From contig CAKTWI010000004.1 of assembly GCA_934630815.1 (NCBI GenBank), positions 32,446-96,445 of the forward strand: a DNA stretch of 64,000 nt, read 5' to 3'. The translations under genes were made by a program, and so were the position numbers. The notes under the pieces are model-generated. The model was not told the DNA's origin and ran no database searches. It saw nothing but the letters and a program-made list of their open reading frames with translations. Of this stretch, positions 26,534 through 35,351 are shown piece by piece (positions within the stretch are counted from its first letter, which is position 1; every line of letters begins with the position of its first letter). This DNA comes from an uncultured Senegalimassilia sp. Its GTDB lineage: Bacteria; Actinomycetota; Coriobacteriia; Coriobacteriales; Eggerthellaceae.

Positions 26534-27874
26534 ATGACCGAAACCATCACCATCGAGCGCATGGGCTACGGCGCCGAAGCGGTCGGGCACCTGTCCGACG
26601 GCAAGACCGTGTTCGTGGAAGGCGGCGCCCCGGGCGATGTGGCAAGCGTGGAGGTGGTCGAGGACAAGCCCACGTTCGCCCGCGCCCGTATCGCCAATCT
26701 CGAGCAGCCCGGAGCGTGCCGCGTGCTGCCGAAGTGGGCCGAGCCCGCGGCAAGCGGCGCGGCACCGTGGCAGCATATCGCCTATGATGCGCAGCTTGAG
26801 GCCAAACGCGCCAACGTGGTGGCGGCGCTTGCCCGCACGGGCGGCTTCGGCGATGCGGCCTCCGAGCTGGTGGCGCCGTGCCTGCCCTCCAAGCGCCAGT
26901 GGGGGTACCGCAACAAGCTGGAATTGGGCGCGCAATGGGACGCGAAGGGCACGTTCAACCTGGGATTTCACCAGGAGGGCAGCCCTGATGTGATGCAGGC
27001 GCTGTCCTGCCCGCTGGCCCATGACGCTATCGCGAAGGCGCCCAAGGCGCTGCGCGGGGCGCTTCGCTATCTGCAGGGCTCCGATGACCTTGGCATCTTC
27101 CGCGTGGGCGTGCGCACGAGCGTGCGAACGCGCGAGACCGAGATCGCGCTTTGGACGCGCCCGTCGGGCTTCCCGCGCGCGGCGGCCGCCAAGATGCTGA
27201 AAAGCTCGCTCAAGGCCACCAGCGTGGTGCGCGTCATCGCCGATCCGGGCAAGGCGCGCAAGATCAAAGGCCTTGAGGTGCTCGACGGCAAAGGTTGCTG
27301 GCAAGAACAGCTGCTCGGCGCGCGCTACGTGGCGCATGCGCCGTCGTTTTTCCAGGTGAACACCGCACAGGCCGAAAAACTCATGGAACAGGCCATCCGC
27401 ATGCTCGGCGGAAGCGTGGGGGAGGACGGCCCCGAGGGCCTCGACGGGCTGCTCGTCGCCGACCTGTACGCGGGCTGCGGCACCTTCGGCGTGGCCATGG
27501 CGCGCGCCGGCGCCGACGTGATCGCCGTCGAGTCCGCGGCGTCCTCGGTGCGCGACCTGCGCCGCAACGCCGACGAGAACTACGTCGACATCGACGTCAT
27601 CGGCGGCGACGCGGCCCGCGAGCTGCCCGAGCTGGGCGGCCTTGACGCGCTGGTGGTCGACCCGCCGCGCGCGGGCCTTGCCGATGGCGTGCCGGCAGAC
27701 ATCGCCGCCGCCCGCCCGGGGCGCGTGGTCTACGTCAGCTGCAACCCCGCAACCTGGGCGCGCGACGTGCGCCGCTTCGAGGATGTGGGTTACCGCCTGG
27801 AGCGCGTGCAGCCCGTCGATCTGTTCCCGCAAACCTATCATGTGGAGCTGGTCAGCTGCTTCGTTCGCGGCTAG
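26534..27874 (+). CDS. RlmD/TrmA-family rRNA uracil-C5 methyltransferase
   Basis: This 446-residue enzyme has an N-terminal TRAM-like OB domain (TIERMGYGAEAVGHL through VFVEGGAPGDVASVEVV) and a C-terminal SAM methyltransferase domain: ADLYAGCGTFGVAMA, VVDPPRAGL and YVSCNPATWARDV with the catalytic Cys near residue 403. It methylates a uracil C5 in 23S rRNA or tRNA. The four-cysteine iron-sulfur site of E. coli RlmD is not evident in the segment after the TRAM domain. Starts at GTG 26528 and ATG 26534 are both possible; neither has a strong ribosome-binding site. It starts about 60 bases from the divergent tRNA-Arg gene. Confidence 0.85.
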   Translation: MTETITIERMGYGAEAVGHLSDGKTVFVEGGAPGDVASVEVVEDKPTFARARIANLEQPGACRVLPKWAEPAASGAAPWQHIAYDAQLEAKRANVVAALARTGGFGDAASELVAPCLPSKRQWGYRNKLELGAQWDAKGTFNLGFHQEGSPDVMQALSCPLAHDAIAKAPKALRGALRYLQGSDDLGIFRVGVRTSVRTRETEIALWTRPSGFPRAAAAKMLKSSLKATSVVRVIADPGKARKIKGLEVLDGKGCWQEQLLGARYVAHAPSFFQVNTAQAEKLMEQAIRMLGGSVGEDGPEGLDGLLVADLYAGCGTFGVAMARAGADVIAVESAASSVRDLRRNADENYVDIDVIGGDAARELPELGGLDALVVDPPRAGLADGVPADIAAARPGRVVYVSCNPATWARDVRRFEDVGYRLERVQPVDLFPQTYHVELVSCFVRG

Positions 27875-28123
27875 GCATCGGCGCGTTCGTGCGGTTCGGC
27901 GTTCGCGGGGCCCGGGTTTGCATGGGCCGGGCAGGAATGCGCGCACGGCGCTGCAGCGCCGCGTTTGTGCGAGCCGGTGAGACGTCCGTGCGGCGTCGGT
28001 TGCCGCTTGCCGGCGCCCCGGCCCCGTTTGTGCGTTCTACGGTTTTTCCCCGCAGGCGTTTTCAGGTTTCGCCGCGTCCGGTCCCAAGCTGCTAAACTAC
28101 ACATCACGAGATTCGTTTAAAGC

Positions 28124-28150
28124 AACGCCCGCCTTCTGCGCGGGCGTTTT
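28124..28150 (+). terminator. Terminator/attenuator ahead of the cyclophilin gene
   Basis: A 9-bp stem AACGCCCGC/GCGGGCGTT with a 7-base loop is followed by TTTT, then 53 bases to the cyclophilin start. It may end the upstream methyltransferase transcript or attenuate the downstream gene. A -10-like TAAACT lies at 28093-28098. The rest of 27875-28123 holds no gene. Confidence 0.65.
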
Positions 28151-28202
28151 CGCGAAGGCCTCCGGCAAACGTCGGGGCCGGCTTGAGAAAAGGAGAAGTC
28201 CC

Positions 28203-28736
28203 ATGGCTTTGTACACTCCCGCGTACCAGCCCACCGGCGAGGAGATCGCCGTCATCAAAACCTCCAAGGGCGACATCCGCGTGCAGCTGGCGGGCAAGGA
28301 CGCCCCCATCCACGTCGGCAACTTCGTCGAGCTTGCCATCAAGGGCTTCTACGACAACCTGAAGTTCCACCGCTACGTGCCGGGTTTCGTCATCCAGGGC
28401 GGCTGCCCCAACACGCGCGACCTTGATTCCGACCAGGTCATCGCCGCTGCCGGCAACCCCTTCGCCGGCCTTGGCACCGGCGGCCCGGGCTACTGCATCA
28501 AGGAGGAGTACTCCACCAACCCCAACAACCATCACGCCGACGGCGCGCTGGCCATGGCCCGCAGCCAGAACCCCGATTCCGCGGGTTCGCAGTTCTACCT
28601 GTGCCTGGGCGCCCAGCCCATGCTGGACAGCGGCTACACCGTGTTCGGCCAGACCATCGAGGGCAAAGACGTCATCGCCCAGCTTCGCGTCGGCGATGTG
28701 ATCGAGGGCATCGAGATCGAGAACGCCGCCGAATAA
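28203..28736 (+). CDS. Cyclophilin-type peptidyl-prolyl isomerase
   Basis: This 177-residue protein is a compact cyclophilin: KTSKGDIRVQLAGKDAPIHVGNFVELA, FHRYVPGFVIQGGCP, GALAMARSQNPDSAGSQFYL and YTVFGQTIEGKDVI. The catalytic Arg of the FHR segment and the GSQFY substrate-pocket motif are present. No signal peptide is visible, so it should act on cytoplasmic proteins. AAAAGGAG precedes the ATG. The TPR-protein gene follows after 48 bases and may share its transcript. Confidence 0.93.
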   Translation: MALYTPAYQPTGEEIAVIKTSKGDIRVQLAGKDAPIHVGNFVELAIKGFYDNLKFHRYVPGFVIQGGCPNTRDLDSDQVIAAAGNPFAGLGTGGPGYCIKEEYSTNPNNHHADGALAMARSQNPDSAGSQFYLCLGAQPMLDSGYTVFGQTIEGKDVIAQLRVGDVIEGIEIENAAE

Positions 28737-28784
28737 CCTGCTAACCGCAGCATTCCGAAGCGTACAAGATAGCGAAGGATCCAG

Positions 28785-30173
28785 ATGAACAACCAGTTAT
28801 TCCAGCAAGCCCGCGCAACTTATGCGCAGAAGGATTTCCAAGGCGCCTTGGAGACCTACCAGCAGTGCTTGCAGGACGAGGCCAGCCCCCTCGCCCCCGG
28901 CGAGATGGGCCAGCTGTACCACCAGATGGGCAACTGCCTGGTGAAGCTCAAGCAGCCCAACGAGGCCATCCAGGCTTACGGCCAGGCCGTGGCCGACGAG
29001 GCATATGACGCTCGCGGCGGCGTGCATTACAACCTGGGCATGGCCTATGCCGCCCTGCACGACTACGAGGACGCTGTGGCCAACTTCGAGGCCGCCGCTT
29101 CCGATGCGAAGTACGACTCCGCCTATAAGGCCTACACGGGCATGGGCAACGCGCTTCTTAAAATGGGCAAAACCGCCGAAGCCGGCGTGGCGTTCCGCAA
29201 CGCCGCCCTTGACGAGGCTAACCCCGATCCCACCAAGGCCCTGCTGAACCTGGGCGTGTGCTTCATGGCGCTCAACCGCGCCGCCGATGCGGTGTCGTCC
29301 TATGAAAGCGCCCTGCAGTTCGACATGCAGCCCGAGATGCGCAACCGCTTGTACGCCAACCTCGGCCAGGCCTACGTCGCAACCGGTCAGATGCAGAAGG
29401 CCGTCAACGCCTTCGAGGAGTCCATCGCCGACAAGACGTACTTCCTGTCCGACTCCGCAAGCGTCGATTACCAACGTGCGGTGGCCGCCGTCGCCCAGGG
29501 CACGTCCGAGATCACCCAGGTCATGGCCCCGGTTTCGGTTCCCGGTGGCGCAGCGCCCTCCGATTCGGCGGACCTTTCCGGCATCGATGTGGCGGCTGAC
29601 GGCTCCGCTATGTATGCCGAGCAGGATCCTTACGCCGCTCAGCAGGCCGACCCGTACTATTACGGCGACCCCTACGCCGCCGATGCCGGCCAGTACGGCG
29701 CGGCAGCAGGCGACGATCGCTTCTTCAGCGCCTCCGACGAGGAGTTGGAGCAGTGGTCCAAGGGCGTTGCCAAGCGCGATCGCAAGCGCCGCAACGTGGG
29801 TCTGAAGATCTTCGTCGTCATCATCCTGCTCGTGGTGGCGGCCTTCGGCGGTGCGCTGTTCATGTACACGCAGGGTTGGGGCTATCCCAGCCAGGACAGC
29901 GTGGCAACGCAGCTGTTCGCCGACCCGGATAACGCCTCTGCGCTGTATTCGGCCGAGGTCAGCGACACCTCCGCCGCTTCTATGACCAACTCGCTGGTGA
30001 AGGATTCCGCACCCACCATCAACGCCGTGGAGAAGTCCATGACCGACTCCACCGTGTACGTGACCGCCGAGACCGACCAAGGCGGGCAGATGCAGTACAA
30101 GCTGTCCATGGTGCGCGACCTCATCGGTTGGAAGGTCAGCAACGTGGAGCTGTACTTCCCCAGCCAGAACTAA
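28785..30173 (+). CDS. TPR protein with one membrane helix
   Basis: The 462-residue protein has about five tetratricopeptide repeats in residues 1-230 (such as YQQCLQDEASPLAPGEMGQLY, HYNLGMAYAALHDYEDAVANF and ALLNLGVCFMALNRAADAV). An acidic Tyr/Ala/Asp-rich linker of about 80 residues follows, then a basic patch (KRDRKRRN), a membrane helix near residues 345-365, and an extracellular C-terminal domain of about 95 residues without a known match. The TPRs face the cytoplasm in this topology and probably scaffold partner proteins. GAAGGA precedes the ATG. No specific pathway is indicated. Confidence 0.82.
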   Translation: MNNQLFQQARATYAQKDFQGALETYQQCLQDEASPLAPGEMGQLYHQMGNCLVKLKQPNEAIQAYGQAVADEAYDARGGVHYNLGMAYAALHDYEDAVANFEAAASDAKYDSAYKAYTGMGNALLKMGKTAEAGVAFRNAALDEANPDPTKALLNLGVCFMALNRAADAVSSYESALQFDMQPEMRNRLYANLGQAYVATGQMQKAVNAFEESIADKTYFLSDSASVDYQRAVAAVAQGTSEITQVMAPVSVPGGAAPSDSADLSGIDVAADGSAMYAEQDPYAAQQADPYYYGDPYAADAGQYGAAAGDDRFFSASDEELEQWSKGVAKRDRKRRNVGLKIFVVIILLVVAAFGGALFMYTQGWGYPSQDSVATQLFADPDNASALYSAEVSDTSAASMTNSLVKDSAPTINAVEKSMTDSTVYVTAETDQGGQMQYKLSMVRDLIGWKVSNVELYFPSQN

Positions 30174-30317
30174 CGGTTTGACGAGCTGCGGACTTCGCGT
30201 CCGTTCCTGTCGCCAAACGGCTCGATGCGCTTGCCGGGCATCGAAGCCGCAACCAAGGTAACCTGCGCTCGTGGAAACGGGCGCTTGGGATAAGAGATAA
30301 GAAGAAAGGTACCAATC

Positions 30318-30722
30318 ATGGCTATCCAGAAGACCTACAGCATGATCAAGCCCGACGGTGTACGCAACGGCCACATCGGCGAGATCGTCAACCGCTTCGA
30401 GCGCGCCGGCCTGACCGTCGAGCGCATGGAGCTGGGCATGGTGACGCTTGACCAGGCCAAGGCCAACTACGCCGAGCACGAGGGCAAGCCGTTCTACGAC
30501 GGCCTCATCTCCTACATCACCTCCGGCCCGGTTGTGAAGATGGTCATCTCCGGCGAGGGCGCCGTCGCCAAGGTGCGCACCCTCATGGGCGCCACTAATC
30601 CGGCTGAAGCTGCCCCCGGCACGATTCGCGGCGATTTCGGTCTGATTATGGACGAGAATGTTATTCACGGCTCCGACTCCCCGGAGTCCGCTGAGCGCGA
30701 GATCGGCATCTTCTTCGCATAA
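30318..30722 (+). CDS. ndk: Nucleoside diphosphate kinase
   Basis: This 134-residue enzyme transfers the gamma phosphate of ATP to other nucleoside diphosphates through a phosphohistidine. The start KTYSMIKPDGVRNG, the region GATNPAEAAPGTIRGDFG and the active-site motif NVIHGSDSPESAEREI with H117 are all canonical, and the length is normal. AGAAAGG precedes the ATG. A strong terminator follows, so it is a single-gene unit or the end of one. Confidence 0.96.
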   Translation: MAIQKTYSMIKPDGVRNGHIGEIVNRFERAGLTVERMELGMVTLDQAKANYAEHEGKPFYDGLISYITSGPVVKMVISGEGAVAKVRTLMGATNPAEAAPGTIRGDFGLIMDENVIHGSDSPESAEREIGIFFA

Positions 30723-30750
30723 GCCGACCGGCATCCTGCAACTTTGGAAG

Positions 30751-30785
30751 CCCTTTGCCCGCTCGAGCGGGCAAAGGGCTTTTTG
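30751..30785 (+). terminator. Intrinsic terminator of ndk
   Basis: A perfect 15-bp stem (GCCCTTTGCCCGCTC with its complement) and a minimal loop are followed by TTTTT. Confidence 0.93.
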
Positions 30786-30939
30786 ATTAGGCGGGATGCT
30801 GGAATACTGTTCGCGCGTGTTGCCTCGGTACGCTGCCTTAAGGGGGTGGCCGTGCCGCTAGCAAGCGCCCTGCGGATCGCGATGCAGGTGCTTGCGATAT
30901 CGGAGCCCGCAATGCCGTAAGACGAGAAACGGATGAAAC

Positions 30940-31977
30940 ATGCTCTATCGAGTTTTCGACGCCGCGGAGCTACCCGCATTGGTGTCGGCATTCATGGACG
31001 GCTACGAGGTTGTGGCCCCCGTGAAGCGCGGTGCGCACTATTCGTTCGAGGCCATCACCTCGCCTGACGAGATGGATTTGGCCTACGACACCACGCTCGC
31101 ATCGCCGAAGCGCTACTTCCTTCCTCCCACCGAAACGCTTATGCGTTACAACGCCGCCACCAACGAGGTGGCCGATTTCCAGGAGGAAGTGGTCCCGCGC
31201 GTGATCTTCGGCGCCCATGCGTGCGACATCAACGCCATCAACCGCCTGGACCTGGTGTTTAGCGACGGGCGTTATCCCGATCCGTACTACAAGGCGCGCC
31301 GCGCCGCCACGTTGATCGTGGGCGTGTCGTGCAGCCCCGACTCCGATTGCTTCTGCAACCTGTGGGATGCCGACGAGGCGCGTTTCGGCTATGACCTGTT
31401 CCTCCATCGCCTGGGTGACAAGTTCCTGGTCAGCATCTCCAGCGTCGAGGCCGCCAACATTCTTGAGTCCGCGGTCGATCTGCGCGATGCCACCAACGAG
31501 GACCGTATCGAGTTCCGTCACGCCACGCGTGCACGCCAGGCGTCGTTCAATCCCGAGATTCCCGAGATTCAGGACGTGGCCATGCTCATGGACGCGTTCC
31601 ACTCCGATCCGTTTTGGGAGGAGCTGGGCAGCAAGTGCCTGGCCTGCAACGCTTGCGCCGCCGTGTGCCCGACGTGCTTCTGCTTCGACATCCAGGACGT
31701 GCTCGACCCCGACGGCCAAACCGGCGAGCGTCAGCGTATCTGGGATGCGTGCACCTCGCCGCAGTTCGCCGTGGTGGCCGGCGGCCACAATTTCCGCCCC
31801 ACGGGCCGCGAACGCGTGCGCCATCGCATGTATCACAAGCTCAATGGCTTTTTGGCAACCTACGACCGCATGTTGTGCGTGGGCTGCGGACGCTGCGTGA
31901 AGGCTTGCAAGGCCGACATCAACCCCATTCGCGTGCTGGAGTTCTTCGAGAAGAAGGGGGCCGAAGGTGCCTGCTAA
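30940..31977 (+). CDS. Group 3b [NiFe] hydrogenase beta subunit (HydB-like)
   Basis: The 345-residue iron-sulfur protein resembles the sulfhydrogenase beta subunit and the related AsrA. Two ferredoxin-type clusters are visible: CLACNACAAVCPTC near residues 233-246 and CVGCGRCVKACKAD near 312-325, plus an earlier Cys group (CSPDSDCFC). It should pass electrons between the hydrogenase small subunit and the flavin subunit in the cytoplasm. It is the first gene of a tight four-gene operon; its stop overlaps the next gene by 11 bases. GGATG precedes the ATG. Order and neighbours decide for hydrogenase rather than sulfite reductase. Confidence 0.85.
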   Translation: MLYRVFDAAELPALVSAFMDGYEVVAPVKRGAHYSFEAITSPDEMDLAYDTTLASPKRYFLPPTETLMRYNAATNEVADFQEEVVPRVIFGAHACDINAINRLDLVFSDGRYPDPYYKARRAATLIVGVSCSPDSDCFCNLWDADEARFGYDLFLHRLGDKFLVSISSVEAANILESAVDLRDATNEDRIEFRHATRARQASFNPEIPEIQDVAMLMDAFHSDPFWEELGSKCLACNACAAVCPTCFCFDIQDVLDPDGQTGERQRIWDACTSPQFAVVAGGHNFRPTGRERVRHRMYHKLNGFLATYDRMLCVGCGRCVKACKADINPIRVLEFFEKKGAEGAC

Positions 31978-32878
31978 CACCGATTTCAACCCCGTGGTCG
32001 TATCGCCGTACCACGATGAGCCGGCTGCCATGACGGGGCAGGAGCTTATGGCTGCCAACCCGTATCGCCCGTGGCCGGCGCGCATCACGTCCATCACCGA
32101 GCTGACGGCGACCGAGAAGCTGTTCGAGTTCCGCCTGATCGATGAGCGCATTCGCGAGGCGTTCCGCCATGAGCCGGGTCAGTTCGTCGAGCTGACCATC
32201 TTCGGCGTGGGCGAGGCTCCTATCTCCATCTCGTCGAGCCCCTCGAAGCGCGGCTTCATCGAGCTGTGCGTGCGCCGTGCCGGTCGCTTTACCGAGGCGC
32301 TGCACAAGATGCAGTGCGGCGACATCGTGGGCATCCGCGGGCCCTTCGGCCGCGGCTTCCCGTTCGAGGAGATGAAGGGCCACGACATCCTGCTGGTTGC
32401 CGGCGGCCTGGGCATCGCGCCGCTTCGCAGCCTCATCAACAACATCCACGACGAGCGCAGCGACTTCGGCAAGGTCACCATCATCTACGGTTCGAAGAAC
32501 CCCTCCGAGGTCATGTTCCGCAACCAGTTCGAGATGTGGCGCCACCGCAAGGACTTCGACCTGTACCTGACCGTCGACAACCCCGATGACACGTGGGATG
32601 GCGAAGTGGGCCTGGTCACCAAACCCTTCGAGCATCTTGAGATCAGCCCGGCGAACACCTTCGGCGCGGTGTGCGGCCCGCCGGTGATGTACCGCTTCGT
32701 GGTCGCCGAGATGCGCAAGAAGGGCATCAGCTACGACCATATCTACATGAGCTTCGAGCGCCACATGAAGTGCGGCATGGGCAAGTGCGGCCACTGCCAG
32801 ATCGGGCATCAGTACTGCTGCATCGACGGGCCCGTGTTCAACTATTGGGAAGCGAAGAACATCCAGGGGTCGATGTAG
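31967..32878 (+). CDS. Group 3b hydrogenase gamma subunit, FAD/NAD(P)-binding (HydG-like)
   Basis: This 303-residue protein is a ferredoxin-NADP reductase-like flavoprotein. It has an FAD-binding beta barrel ending at PISISSSPSKRG, a nucleotide-binding domain with LLVAGGLGIAPLRSL, and a C-terminal [2Fe-2S] site with four cysteines (CGMGKCGHCQ, then CC). It should exchange electrons with NAD(P)H, making the enzyme a bidirectional NAD(P)-linked hydrogenase. The GTG start at 31967 lies inside the previous gene, with AAGGGGG upstream. It ends one base before an ATG for the small subunit, although a better start lies 15 bases further. Confidence 0.87.
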   Translation: MPANTDFNPVVVSPYHDEPAAMTGQELMAANPYRPWPARITSITELTATEKLFEFRLIDERIREAFRHEPGQFVELTIFGVGEAPISISSSPSKRGFIELCVRRAGRFTEALHKMQCGDIVGIRGPFGRGFPFEEMKGHDILLVAGGLGIAPLRSLINNIHDERSDFGKVTIIYGSKNPSEVMFRNQFEMWRHRKDFDLYLTVDNPDDTWDGEVGLVTKPFEHLEISPANTFGAVCGPPVMYRFVVAEMRKKGISYDHIYMSFERHMKCGMGKCGHCQIGHQYCCIDGPVFNYWEAKNIQGSM

Positions 32879-32893
32879 ATGGGAGGCACGAAC

Positions 32894-33676
32894 ATGGGAT
32901 GCGCAAACGACGAGCGCCAGGTGCGCGACCTTCCTCGCGTTGTGGTGGTCGGGCTTGCCAGCTGCTTCGGCTGCCAGCTGCAGATCACCAACGTTGAGGA
33001 GCACCTGACCGACGTGCTCGGCCAGATCGACCTGCGTTATTGGCAGCTGGCTTCCAGCGAGCCTATGCCGGAGGAGTTCGACGTTGCCGTCGTCGAGGGC
33101 GCCGTGACCACCGAGGAATCCGAGGCCACGGTGCGCAAGCTGCGCGAGCGCGCCAAGTGCGTCATCGCCCTGGGCGCCTGTGCTGCCACTGCCGGCATCC
33201 CCGGCATCGCGGCGCGCAACTTCTTCAAGCGCCCCAGCCAGGTGTACAAGGACGTGCCGGCGGCATGCGGCTCCATGGTGGTGCCGCGTCCGGTCGGCGC
33301 GGTCATCGACGTCGACCACACGGTGCGCTGCTGCCCGGTCGACACCATGGACTTCATCGACGTGCTGCAGCGTGCGCTGTACGGGTCGAACAAGTTCGAC
33401 CGCACGGGCACCATGTGCGGGCAGTGCAAGCGCAACGGCACCGATTGCTTCTTCGACCAGGGCCAGCTGTGCTTGGGCCTGGTGACGGTGGCCGGTTGTG
33501 GCGCGAAGTGCGTGAACCTTGGGCGGGCGTGCAACGGCTGCCGCGGGCTTTCCCCCGATGCCAACCTTGACGCTGCGCGTGCCGCGTGCGAGCGCGCCGG
33601 CGTGGACCCGGACGATTTCGACGAGGCGCTGGCGCTGTTCAACCAGGTTGAACGCGTGCAGTCGGCGCGCGAATAG
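32894..33676 (+). CDS. Group 3b [NiFe] hydrogenase small subunit (HydD-like)
   Basis: The 260-residue protein has the small-subunit pattern: ASCFGCQLQITNVEEHL, with the first Cys pair binding the proximal cluster, VVEGAVTTEES, ALGACAATAGIPG, and later Cys groups (CGQCKRNGTDC, CGAKCVNLGRACNGC) for further clusters. There is no twin-arginine signal, consistent with a cytoplasmic enzyme. The ATG at 32894 is chosen because GGGAGGC lies seven bases upstream; another ATG at 32879 directly abuts the previous stop. It hands electrons from the Ni-Fe site of the large subunit to the beta subunit. Confidence 0.88.
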   Translation: MGCANDERQVRDLPRVVVVGLASCFGCQLQITNVEEHLTDVLGQIDLRYWQLASSEPMPEEFDVAVVEGAVTTEESEATVRKLRERAKCVIALGACAATAGIPGIAARNFFKRPSQVYKDVPAACGSMVVPRPVGAVIDVDHTVRCCPVDTMDFIDVLQRALYGSNKFDRTGTMCGQCKRNGTDCFFDQGQLCLGLVTVAGCGAKCVNLGRACNGCRGLSPDANLDAARAACERAGVDPDDFDEALALFNQVERVQSARE

Positions 33677-33689
33677 GAGACGAATCGAT

Positions 33690-34985
33690 ATGACGAGGAC
33701 CGCCATTTCGGTAGACCATATCGCCCGCGTTGAGGGCCATGGCAACGTGCATCTGTCCATCAAGGACGGTGCGGTGGAAACGTGCGAGATGAACGTGGTG
33801 GAGCCGGCACGCCTGTTCGAGTCCATGGTGGTGGGCCGCAAGTTCGCCGACGTGCCGTATATCGCCAGCCGCGTGTGCGGCATCTGCTCGGCAAGCCACG
33901 TTATCACCGACATCCTGGCTATCGAGCGCATTTTCGGCGTGGAGGTCACCGACCGCACACGCGCTCTGCGCGAGCTGTTGGTGTACGGCAGCTACCTGCA
34001 AAACCACGCGTCGCACCTGTTCGTGTTCGCCGCGCCCGACTTCTTGGACATGGCAAGCGTGTTCCCGCTGGCCAAGGCAAACCCCGAGCTGTTCGACCAG
34101 GCGCTGGGCCTGAAGTCGTTGGGCAACCAGCTGTGCAACCTGGTGGGCGGGCGCTCCATCCATCCGATCACCGCGGTGGTGGGCGGCTTCACCCACGAGC
34201 CCACGCGCGACGAGTACCTGGCCATGGCCGACAAGTTGGACGCCGAGCGCGAGTTCGCCCGCGCGGTGGTGGACCTGTTCAACGGTTTCGCCGTTCCCGA
34301 TATCGCCACCCAGGGCGACATGATGGCCATGGTAGCCGAGGGCCGCTACCCGGTAGCCGACAGCCGCTGGGCGCGCTTCTTGGACGCGGGCGTCACGTTC
34401 GATGCCGATAGGGCTTGCGAGCAGGTCGAGGAGTACGAGGTGTCGCATTCCGCGGCGCTGTTCGCCCGCTGCAGGCAGACCGGGAAAACCTATTTCACCG
34501 GCGCGCTGGCGCGCATCAACGCATCGTGGGGCGCGCTTTCGCAGGAGGCGAAGGTGGCGGCGGCAAAGGCGGGTCTGCGCCCGCCCGAGCGCAACCCGTT
34601 CCTGAACAACGTCGCTCAGGCGGTGGAGGTGCTCGATGCGCTGGGACGTTGCGCCGATCTGTGCCGCAAGCTTGCCGAGCCCGACGGTCCGTTCGAGGGT
34701 AGCAGCGCCCCGGTGCCGTTCGAGGTGCGCGCGGGCGTGGGTACGGGCTTCACCGAGGCGCCGCGAGGCACGGTGTTCCATCAGCTCGAGCTCGACGATG
34801 CCGGCCGCGTGGTGCACGCCACCATTATGACCCCCACGGCGCAGAACTGCGCGAACCTGGAGGCCGATATGCGCGTGCTGGCCGAGAAGCTCATCGCCGA
34901 CGGCGCGGAGGCGCCGGAGGTGCGCGCCGAGGTCGAGAAGCTCGTGCGAGCCTACGACCCCTGCTTCAGCTGCAGCGTGCACTAG
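33690..34985 (+). CDS. Group 3b [NiFe] hydrogenase large subunit (HydA-like)
   Basis: This 431-residue catalytic subunit carries the nickel ligands in RVCGICSASH (C63, C66) and in the C-terminal DPCFSCSVH (C425, C428). IARVEGHGN near the N-terminus is also canonical. It oxidises or produces H2 at the Ni-Fe site. The reading frame stops directly after the final His, so there is no C-terminal extension of the kind normally removed by a maturation protease. The start at 33690 is placed by homology, with GGAG ten bases upstream. No hyp or protease genes lie in the window. An intrinsic terminator follows. Confidence 0.9.
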   Translation: MTRTAISVDHIARVEGHGNVHLSIKDGAVETCEMNVVEPARLFESMVVGRKFADVPYIASRVCGICSASHVITDILAIERIFGVEVTDRTRALRELLVYGSYLQNHASHLFVFAAPDFLDMASVFPLAKANPELFDQALGLKSLGNQLCNLVGGRSIHPITAVVGGFTHEPTRDEYLAMADKLDAEREFARAVVDLFNGFAVPDIATQGDMMAMVAEGRYPVADSRWARFLDAGVTFDADRACEQVEEYEVSHSAALFARCRQTGKTYFTGALARINASWGALSQEAKVAAAKAGLRPPERNPFLNNVAQAVEVLDALGRCADLCRKLAEPDGPFEGSSAPVPFEVRAGVGTGFTEAPRGTVFHQLELDDAGRVVHATIMTPTAQNCANLEADMRVLAEKLIADGAEAPEVRAEVEKLVRAYDPCFSCSVH

Positions 34986-35007
34986 GAAACCGAATAGCAC
35001 GACCGAA

Positions 35008-35037
35008 AGCGGCCCGCGAAATGCGGGCCGCTGTTTT
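35008..35037 (+). terminator. Intrinsic terminator of the hydrogenase operon
   Basis: A perfect 10-bp stem AGCGGCCCGC/GCGGGCCGCT with loop GAAAT is followed by GTTTTG. It marks the left boundary of the accessory island. Confidence 0.88.
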
Positions 35038-35124
35038 GTGTGTGGCAAGAAGCTGTTCGCGATGCGTCGCCTTCCAAACATCGTCTACGTTGATCGATTG
35101 CAGCGCTGGCATACATGTCGGCCT

Positions 35125-35202
35125 CAAAGCAAGAACGTTGATGGTTAATAAAGGTACCGGATATACAATGGTCGCAGGTAGAATGCCTTGGCATGGAAGG
35201 AT
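35125..35202 (+). repeat. 78-bp promoter repeat, copy 1 (upstream of mcrBC)
   Basis: This segment matches 39019-39096 at 69 of 78 positions with no gaps. It contains TTGATG (35138-35143), an 18-base spacer, TATACA (35162-35167), and the palindrome ATGCCTTGGCAT (35083+100, that is 35183-35194), followed by GGAAGGAT. In copy 2 the last part is the ribosome-binding site of the WYL gene; here no WYL gene follows. About 150 bases of gene-free AT-rich DNA then lead to mcrB. Confidence 0.85.
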
Positions 35203-35351
35203 CCGACTATAGGTTGTCTGACTACCCGGTAGACGATTCGCCATTAAGAACGTACCAGGTGGTTTTAACGTTGCCGATTTGATTAATTATTTAGAGCATC
35301 CCGGTTTCATCATCAGAAGGAACACCGCGAAAGCTCATGAGGGGAGAGACG

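Noticed and set aside
30940..32878. Anaerobic sulfite reductase AsrA/AsrB
   Set aside because: The two proteins resemble AsrAB, but they are followed by [NiFe] small and large subunits in one operon, which fits a group 3b hydrogenase; no AsrC is present.
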